Below are positions 61,488 to 64,000 of a stretch of DNA of 64,000 bases, one piece after another. Under the pieces are notes generated by a model. It saw only the letters and a list, made by a program, of their open reading frames with translations. It was not told the origin of the DNA and ran no database searches. The stretch's first letter is position 1. Every line of letters begins with the position of its first letter. The position numbers and the translations under genes were made by a program. Source of the stretch: Pseudooceanicola antarcticus (GTDB lineage Bacteria; Pseudomonadota; Alphaproteobacteria; Rhodobacterales; Rhodobacteraceae); the NCBI RefSeq assembly GCF_900215355.1, contig NZ_OBEA01000001.1:682001-746000 (forward strand), read 5' to 3'.

Positions 61488-63065
61488 ATGGCGACGATCG
61501 CTTTCATATTGCTCTGTCACAAGGACCCGCAGGGGATCATCGACCAGGCCAACCGGCTGACGGCGGTCGGCGATTACATGGCGATCCATTTCGACGCCCG
61601 CGCCAAGCCCGCCGATTACGACCAGATCCGCGAAGCGCTGAAGGACAACCCGCGTGTCACCTTCGCCCGCAAGCGCTGCAAATGCGGCTGGGGAGAGTGG
61701 TCGCTGGTCGAGGCCACGCTGCACGCCGTCGAAGCGGCGGTCGAGGCCTTCCCGCGCGCCACCCATTTCTACATGCTCTCGGGCGACTGCATGGCGATCA
61801 AGTCGGCCGAATATGCCCATGAGCTGCTCGACCGCGAAGAGGTCGACTATATCGAGAGCTTCGACTTCTTCTCATCCGGCTGGATCAAGACCGGGATCAA
61901 GGAAGAACGCCTGATCTACCGCCATTACCTGAATGAGCGGAAGCACAAGTTCTGGTTCTACAAGCTGATGGAATGGCAGAAGAAACTGGGGCTGGAGCGC
62001 AAGATCCCCGAGGATATCCAGGTGATGATCGGCTCTCAGTGGTGGTGCCTGCGCAGGCGGACCATCGAGGCGATCCTGGATTTCACCCGCCAGCGCCGCG
62101 ACGTGATGCGCTTCTTCCGCACCACCTGGATTCCCGACGAGACCTTCTTCCAGACCCTGGTGCGTCACCTCGTGCCCGAGACCGAGATCCGCTCGCGCAC
62201 CCTGACCTTCCTCATGTTCACCGACTACGGCATGCCGGTGACCTTCTACAACGACCACTACGATCTGCTGCTCAGCCAGGATTACCTCTTCGCGCGCAAG
62301 ATCAGCCCCGAAGCGCATGAGATCAAGCGCCGCCTGGGGCAGCTCTATGCCGCCCAGGGGGTCCGTTTCCAGATCTCCAACGAGGGCAGCTCGCTCTTCC
62401 GCTTCCTCACCGACCGGGGCCGGCTGGGCCGCCGCTTTGCGACACGCTTCTGGGAGACCGAAAGCTCGCTTGGCCGCGAACGCGAGCTGATGATCGTGAT
62501 CTGCAAGAAGTGGCACGTGGCAAAAAGGCTGGTCGAGCGGATCGCGGCGCTGACCGATATCAGGGTGATCGAATACCTCTTCCACGAGGGCTCGACCCCG
62601 CTGCCGGATCTGGGTGGCATCCAGTCGACGCTGGAAAAGCGCATGCGGCACCGGCGGGCGCTGATGCGGATGCTCTTCGACTACCACGGCACCGACCGCA
62701 TGGTGGTCTGCCTGGACCCCGAGGGGCTGCACCTGTTGCAGGACTTCTGCAGCGACCGGGCACGGACGAGGCTGCTCGAGGTGGAATGCGATTTCTCTGA
62801 CGATTACCTGATCGGCCATGCTCGCCGGGTCGGCTTGGCGGGCGAAGAGACCGCGCGCGCCTCGCTCGAACGCTTGCTGCCGACGATCCGCCATGACATC
62901 GCCCATGAAAGCGACCGCATCCGCGATGCGGGTTTCGACAACATGGCCACCATCCGCCAATCCGACAGCCTGGCGCAGAACGCCGCCGCGCTGGCGCAAT
63001 TCCTCTCTGTCAGCGAAAGCACGGCAGAGGAGATCCTCTCTCACCCCCATCTCTTCACAGACTGA
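61488..63065 (+). CDS. Core-2/I-branching-like glycosyltransferase with C-terminal extension
   Basis: 525 residues from ATG 61488. The first 270 residues match the core-2/I-branching beta-glycosyltransferase type: IAFILLCHKDPQGIIDQANRL, YMAIHFDARAK, CGWGEWSLVEATLHAVEAA, FYMLSGDCMAIKS and IGSQWWCLRRRTIEAIL with TWIPDETFFQTLV. The next 250 residues are an extra domain rich in Arg and Glu, without signal peptide or membrane helix, that I do not recognise. It is likely cytoplasmic and works with nucleotide sugar. An upstream TTG (61392) gives 32 more residues but no ribosome-binding site. Confidence 0.85.
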   Translation: MATIAFILLCHKDPQGIIDQANRLTAVGDYMAIHFDARAKPADYDQIREALKDNPRVTFARKRCKCGWGEWSLVEATLHAVEAAVEAFPRATHFYMLSGDCMAIKSAEYAHELLDREEVDYIESFDFFSSGWIKTGIKEERLIYRHYLNERKHKFWFYKLMEWQKKLGLERKIPEDIQVMIGSQWWCLRRRTIEAILDFTRQRRDVMRFFRTTWIPDETFFQTLVRHLVPETEIRSRTLTFLMFTDYGMPVTFYNDHYDLLLSQDYLFARKISPEAHEIKRRLGQLYAAQGVRFQISNEGSSLFRFLTDRGRLGRRFATRFWETESSLGRERELMIVICKKWHVAKRLVERIAALTDIRVIEYLFHEGSTPLPDLGGIQSTLEKRMRHRRALMRMLFDYHGTDRMVVCLDPEGLHLLQDFCSDRARTRLLEVECDFSDDYLIGHARRVGLAGEETARASLERLLPTIRHDIAHESDRIRDAGFDNMATIRQSDSLAQNAAALAQFLSVSESTAEEILSHPHLFTD

Positions 63066-63072
63066 GGTTCCC

Positions 63073-63453
63073 ATGGCCTACGCCTACGACGATCAGAACA
63101 TCTTCGCCAAGATCCTGCGCGGCGAGATCCCCAACGACACCGTGCTGGAAACCGAGCACACGCTGGCCTTCGCCGATATCCGGCCCCAGGCACCGACTCA
63201 TGTGCTGGTGATCCCCAAGGGCGCCTATGTCACCTATGACCATTTTGCAGCCGAGGCCTCGGACGCGGAGATCGTCGATTTCACCCGTGCCGTGGCCAAG
63301 GTGGTCGAGATGACCGGCGTGGGTGCCGACGCGGGACCAGGCGCGCGCTTCATCTCCAACGCGGGGGAACACGGCGTGCAGGAAGTGCCGCATTTCCACC
63401 TGCATGTGCTGGGTGGCCGGATGCTGGGCCGTATGCTGGACCCGGCCGAGTAA
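63073..63453 (+). CDS. hinT: HIT family protein (HinT-like)
   Basis: 126 residues from ATG 63073. Histidine triad HFHLHVLGG (about 110-118) with the N-terminal IFAKILRGEIPNDTVLETEHTLAFADI and the middle THVLVIPKG strand. Purine-nucleotide phosphoramidase/hydrolase activity is expected. Begins 7 bp after the glycosyltransferase stop, so possibly cotranscribed. Confidence 0.95.
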   Translation: MAYAYDDQNIFAKILRGEIPNDTVLETEHTLAFADIRPQAPTHVLVIPKGAYVTYDHFAAEASDAEIVDFTRAVAKVVEMTGVGADAGPGARFISNAGEHGVQEVPHFHLHVLGGRMLGRMLDPAE

Positions 63454-63546
63454 GATCCGCTTCAGACTTGCGCGCGGCGCGACTTGCACGCGCCCGCGCT
63501 TTCACGCTAATTGCAACGCCATAGGCAGCTCATGCGAGGGACCCAA

Positions 63547-63726
63547 ATGCCGATCGAAGCCCCGGAAACCAAGATCGTCGAAACCGCCAAGGTCGCCTGT
63601 GATGGCGGCGAGGGCGCACTGGGCCATCCCCGCGTCTGGCTGGTCATCCCGGAAGAGACCGGGTTCGTCGAATGCGGCTATTGCGATGCCAAGTACATCC
63701 TGAAGGGCTCCGTGGCCGACACCTGA
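63547..63726 (+). CDS. CHCC zinc-finger domain protein
   Basis: 59 residues from ATG 63547 after GAGGGACCCAA. The zinc ligands run as ACDGG-x8-H ([10 protein letters not shown])-x14-CGYC ([13 protein letters not shown]), the C-H-C-C set of the NDUFS6-like zf-CHCC family (PF10276). In alphaproteobacteria members are small proteins related to a complex I accessory subunit. Whether this one joins complex I is not known. Confidence 0.9.
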   Translation: MPIEAPETKIVETAKVACDGGEGALGHPRVWLVIPEETGFVECGYCDAKYILKGSVADT

Positions 63727-63748
63727 GCCGCCGGCTCACGCTTCGGGC

Positions 63749-64000
63749 TCACATCTCGGGCGGCCAGGGACGTTCGTTCTCGGCCTTGAAGAGCGCCTCT
63801 GCCCAGGCGGGCAGGGCGGGCAGCGCCACATCCGACCCGAGGGCAGCCGCCACCTCCGACACTGGCACCAGTTTGCGATTCTTGATCACGCCGGTGCGCA
63901 GGGTCGCGTGGTTGGCACATTCGTCCCCCACCCACATGCTCTGCTCCATGTAGATGAAACGCTCGTCGACACCCATCAGGCGGGTGCGCATCTCGACGCG
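63749..64000 (-). CDS. Acyl-CoA thioesterase-like protein (4HBT type), C-terminal part
   Basis: Open to the window edge; only the last 84 codons are visible, so the start lies outside. RLMGVDERFIYMEQSMWVGDECANHATLRTGVIK is a hot-dog fold strand-helix of the thioesterase-like family known from roseobacters. An active-site Asp in the missing N-terminal half cannot be checked. Convergent with the zinc-finger gene, about 22 bp apart. Confidence 0.75.
   Translation of the reverse strand, partial: RVEMRTRLMGVDERFIYMEQSMWVGDECANHATLRTGVIKNRKLVPVSEVAAALGSDVALPALPAWAEALFKAENERPWPPEM

Overview
The window reads as chromosomal DNA of a high-GC alphaproteobacterium of the Rhodobacteraceae (roseobacter type). 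Support comes from a fliL/fliF-H-N-P flagellar block, an alphaproteobacterial petABC (cytochrome bc1) operon, a GANTC methyltransferase (CcrM) whose promoter carries GANTC sites, a rhizobial-type rhamnose locus, and recurrent GC-rich intergenic elements with an AGTATTTTCAGC core. The genus cannot be fixed from this sequence.

Layout. 1-4.2 kb: flagellar genes (MS ring, export ATPase regulator, C-ring and export gate). 4.6-9.0 kb: TrhO, an FMN reductase, and NAD salvage (pncA, pncB) around a membrane protein of unknown role. 9.0-10.75 kb: an AT-richer insertion between pncB and arfB, holding a reverse transcriptase with a long C-terminal extension and, just upstream on the same strand, several nested hairpins that look like a structured RNA. 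10.8-15.6 kb: arfB, a preQ1-I riboswitch in front of a queuosine-precursor transporter, a phytase-like esterase, MepA and an MFS transporter. 15.6-18.3 kb: petABC. 18.6-23.0 kb: an outer-membrane beta-barrel, a GST, a PaiB-like protein, MtaB and DapF.

23.1-30.5 kb: an integrative element of about 7.3 kb in the 3' end of a tRNA-Lys gene, bounded by perfect 51-bp repeats. It carries a tyrosine integrase, an AlpA-type HTH protein, a replication-initiation-like protein with hairpins upstream, several unknown genes, and a small RHS-core/papain-fold toxin broken by one in-frame stop just before its presumed catalytic Cys. Its immunity gene looks intact.

30.7-42.4 kb: an M48 lipoprotein, then the divergent rhamnose locus rhaDI / rhaRSTPQMK (catabolism, ABC uptake, mutarotase, kinase and a DeoR regulator), with inverted-repeat operators between the two arms. 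42.4-47.7 kb: a LysR regulator divergent from amaB-amaA-hglS, which would take L-pipecolate through piperideine-6-carboxylate and 2-aminoadipate, with 2-oxoadipate decarboxylated to 2-hydroxyglutarate; the transaminase step is not here. 47.8-54.1 kb: a TetR gene divergent from a polyamine-type ABC operon whose first permease has a very large periplasmic insertion. 54.3-64 kb: pxpA with a membrane-anchored winged-helix protein and a small secreted protein, rnhB, ccrM, a darcynin/SDR pair divergent from a TetR gene, a sulfotransferase beside a core-2-like glycosyltransferase, a HIT protein, a CHCC zinc-finger protein and a truncated thioesterase.

The most novel-looking items are the reverse transcriptase with its upstream structured region (candidate anti-phage RT system) and the tRNA-Lys element with its disabled RHS toxin. 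All function calls come from reading motifs; no searches were run.
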